Below, piece by piece: positions 1-64,000 of a stretch of DNA of 64,000 nucleotides; the stretch's first letter is position 1, and each line of letters opens with the position of its first letter. Origin of the DNA: Gadus chalcogrammus (lineage: Eukaryota; Chordata; Actinopteri; Gadiformes; Gadidae). Location of the stretch: assembly GCF_026213295.1 (NCBI RefSeq), contig NC_079419.1, forward strand, positions 14,745,490-14,809,489. Direction: 5' to 3'. Under the pieces are notes generated by a model. That model worked only from the letters and a program-made list of their open reading frames with translations. It had not been told where the DNA came from and did not search any database. The position numbers and the translations under genes are program-made.

Positions 1-175
1 TTTGGAGTTGGACTGAAATCATGAAGCTGCCGGTGAACCAGTTGCTGCAAGGAACTACTGAGAATGAACTCTGAAATTGCCTAAAAACACGACCTGCTGT
101 TTTCGTGTGCAAGTCATTAAACCCAAATCAAAACCTTATGTCTGTAGACTCCTCTGTACAACTATTTTAATAAAC
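1..175 (+). other. 3' end of a convergent plus-strand gene
   Basis: The first bases look like the end of a terminal exon and 3' UTR of a plus-strand gene, because a clear AATAAA with a GT-rich downstream stretch follows at 169-174. Two frames are possible. Frame 3 stays open to a TGA ending at 74 and finishes with the residues QGTTENEL. Frame 1 is open only to a TGA at 22-24. I cannot identify the gene or choose the frame. It converges on dlg1, with the two poly(A) signals about 520 bp apart. Confidence 0.45.
169..174 (+). terminator. Poly(A) signal AATAAA, convergent gene
   Basis: A canonical AATAAA lies on the plus strand. A GT-rich downstream element (GTGTTTATA, then CATGTGTGTGTAG) follows within about 20-50 bases. 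Confidence 0.55.
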
Positions 176-675
176 GTTTGATAAAAGCCCCGTGTTTATA
201 AGACCCTCGCATCAGCATGTGTGTGTAGTTATCAGGTTATGGTATCGCATATCTTCTCGTTCGAGCCCTAAAATCCCCATTTCATAAAAAAGGCTACGAC
301 TGTTGAGTGACATGTCAATTACATGTGTTAATTAAGTGTTTTTTAACGGACCCAAAAGCAATAACATTTGATCTTCAAAGTCTCAAACGGGTTTACTGTA
401 CTACTGGTACATTGATGAACAAAATGCATCTTTTATGTAAACATGTGAAATATATTCAAGGGGTCCTTGGCAAATAGTACCTGTACAGGTGATCCGTGAG
501 AACGTTAGGGGACACCTGGTGATCAGCCTTTAATGTAGCGGTATCAATATTTATAAGTTGAGTGACCAGAAGCTCTAGTCAAAGCATGTGGACAAACGTA
601 TTCATTCATATTTGAAACAGGTTAAAAGCTGTTTAGATTGCTCAGTTTGATTGCAAATAACACACAAGTACACCC
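176..675. other. Intergenic gap between two convergent genes
   Basis: This AT-rich sequence lies between the two facing poly(A) signals. I see no gene or structured repeat in it. Confidence 0.4.
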
Positions 676-694
676 CCACAACTTGTCAACTTTT

Positions 695-700
695 TTTATT
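695..700 (-). terminator. dlg1: Main dlg1 poly(A) signal (AATAAA)
   Basis: On the minus strand AATAAA occurs at 700-695. It is followed 20-45 nt later by a strongly GT-rich stretch (TTGTGGGGGTGTAC, then TTGTGTGTT), the standard arrangement of hexamer plus downstream element. Confidence 0.65.
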
Positions 701-867
701 CCGATTAAAAAAGAAAATTAAAAGACAGACGCGGTGGTGATAACAGAAAAGAAAAATATATATATATTCATATTCAAATATCTTTATACCTTTCTATTTC
801 ATCTTACGATTAACAATGCAAAGAAAATAAATCCCGTAGTAGTGCTCAAGTCAAGTTCAATATAGAC

Positions 868-873
868 TTTTAT
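868..873 (-). terminator. dlg1: Alternative upstream dlg1 poly(A) signal
   Basis: AATAAA on the minus strand lies about 170 bases before the main signal. Its downstream sequence is not clearly GT-rich, so it is a weaker candidate that would give a shorter 3' UTR. Confidence 0.3.
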
Positions 874-1856
874 TATAACAAAATAGGCAGTTTACCAAGG
901 GTTGAATCTCATGTACAAGGATCTTAAATCTCTGTTTGCATCAGCGTTCGGCAGCCCACACAGCGATGGACGCCTGGAAATGGCGGTTTCTTATCCGCGC
1001 GCCTCAATGACTTGGGACGCCAAAGCGCTTTGATGGTGAAAGAAAACAGACAGCACACAAAATGGCCGCTCCGCCAGCGTGCACTTGCTCCTGGGGGGAG
1101 GGGGGGTTGGTCGTCTGCACAGTGATACACCCGCTCATCTGGTCAGAACTTGAGTCTCGTGTCTCTGATCCCGCGACCTCTGACCTTGTAGCGTTGTTCT
1201 TGCGTGAAATGTGTCTGACCCGGAGGAGGGGGGGGGGGCAGTGTCCAGGGTTCGAACGTCTCCTTAGTGACGGTCAGGAGGAGGGGAGTGGGCCAACAGT
1301 GTTAGGTATTAGAGGCCGGTCGGTCACCTAAAGCTCCACTTGGTGGGAGATGACCAGCAGGGGGCAGTCTGAGTGTGTGTGTGTGGAGGACAAGGAGGTT
1401 AAAAAGAGAAAATTTAAAACTAAAAAGCGCAGAAGGAAGATGACGAAGGACCTCTTGACCACGTGCGGGAGGGGACCAACTTGCTCCGCCTCCTTCTTCT
1501 TTTACTTTATGACTCCTGAGAGAGAAACTCTGCCCCTCTTTGTTTAAGTTACGCTAAAAGCCCCAGAATTAATTAAAATCAAGAACGATAAAGGAAAGAA
1601 AACGGAAAGTCCTCTCCCTTAAACATTAAGGAAGCGTACCGTAGTCTGGGCGACCTCTGGCAAGGCCGTGTGTGTGCGTGTGTGCGTGTGTTTATGTGTG
1701 TGTCTATATGTGTCTTTTAGAGAGAGAGGAGAGGTTTCCATATGCAGCAGTTGTCTTAAAAAAAAAGCTAAATTATAAAGAGTTGAGCGGTGTGCGTGTG
1801 TGTGCGCGTGTATGTACGTGTGTATGTGTCTGTGTCTCTGTGCATGTGTCTGGTCC

Positions 1857-63816
<61,960 letters not shown>

Positions 63817-64000
63817 GGTTAGGACTGGCACGGCACTGGGCTAGCTCGCTAGCCGGGCTAAGCCGAAACACACAGGGTGACAAAACGTCTCCTCCCGACA
63901 CCAAGAAAACACTTTCACAACTAGCCGGCCGTCCAAAGTCTGCCGCGTTCACCCCCGGAGCTTAGGAACCCCCCTCCTGTGACGACCAGAGCCCACAAGT
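63817..64000 (-). promoter_or_regulatory. dlg1: 5' UTR and probable start of the beta promoter
   Basis: Sequence upstream of MPVRRK is moderately CpG-rich (CTAGCCGGCCGTCC, GCCGCGTTCACCCCCGGAG). The transcription start is not visible, and the window ends before the whole promoter is seen. Confidence 0.4.

Larger units (their letters stand above)
676..1856 (-). other. dlg1: dlg1 3' UTR
   Basis: This is transcribed sequence after the TGA at 1859-1857, running to the predicted cleavage zone near 675-680, about 1.2 kb. On the transcript strand it begins with CA-rich sequence (the complement of the TG-rich 1668-1850). It also holds a CTCF-like motif at 1353-1368. The ends are inferred from the stop codon and the poly(A) signals. 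Confidence 0.6.

Overview
The window reads as teleost fish nuclear DNA. It has vertebrate-type GT-AG introns, small exons spread over more than 60 kb, many long dinucleotide microsatellites and minisatellites, and one conserved vertebrate gene. The extreme short-tandem-repeat load (at least 14 long CA/TG tracts) recalls gadiform fishes, but the species is an inference that the sequence does not settle.

One gene fills almost the whole window on the minus strand: dlg1 (discs large homolog 1, SAP97 type), a MAGUK scaffold. I traced 25 constitutive or cassette coding exons from an ATG at 63816 to a TGA at 1857. All have canonical splice sites and all reading phases are compatible. The longest product without optional extensions is 957 residues (935 with the alternative I3 exon). 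Domain order is L27, linker with a proline-rich cassette, PDZ1, PDZ2, PDZ3, SH3, HOOK with alternative inserts, and a guanylate-kinase-like (GK) domain.

Layout, right to left (5' to 3' of the gene): 63.8-62.9 kb, L27 (beta) first exons; 54.1 kb, linker exon; 50-40 kb, two alternative first exons encoding cysteine-rich N termini like those of PSD-95 (DLG4) and PSD-93 (DLG2); 34-31 kb, linker and proline-rich I1A exons; 28.3 and 24 kb, two further candidate first exons, one with a 62-codon glutamine tract; 19-12 kb, PDZ exons; 11.1-10.2 kb, SH3; 6.98-5.0 kb, mutually exclusive I2/I3 HOOK exons; 3.9-1.86 kb, GK exons; 1.86-0.68 kb, 3' UTR with a good polyadenylation signal. The first ~175 bases are the 3' end of an unidentified convergent plus-strand gene.

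The rest is intron, filled with microsatellites, minisatellites and a few interspersed elements. The most notable biology is the splicing and promoter architecture: up to five N-terminal modules with matching phase-0 donors, a reading-frame lock that forces exactly one of I2/I3, and a 119-bp UG repeat directly against the I1B 3' splice site. There is also a duplicated copy of the PDZ1 exon boundary inside the next intron. No rRNA, tRNA, CRISPR array, viral gene or intact transposase was recognised.
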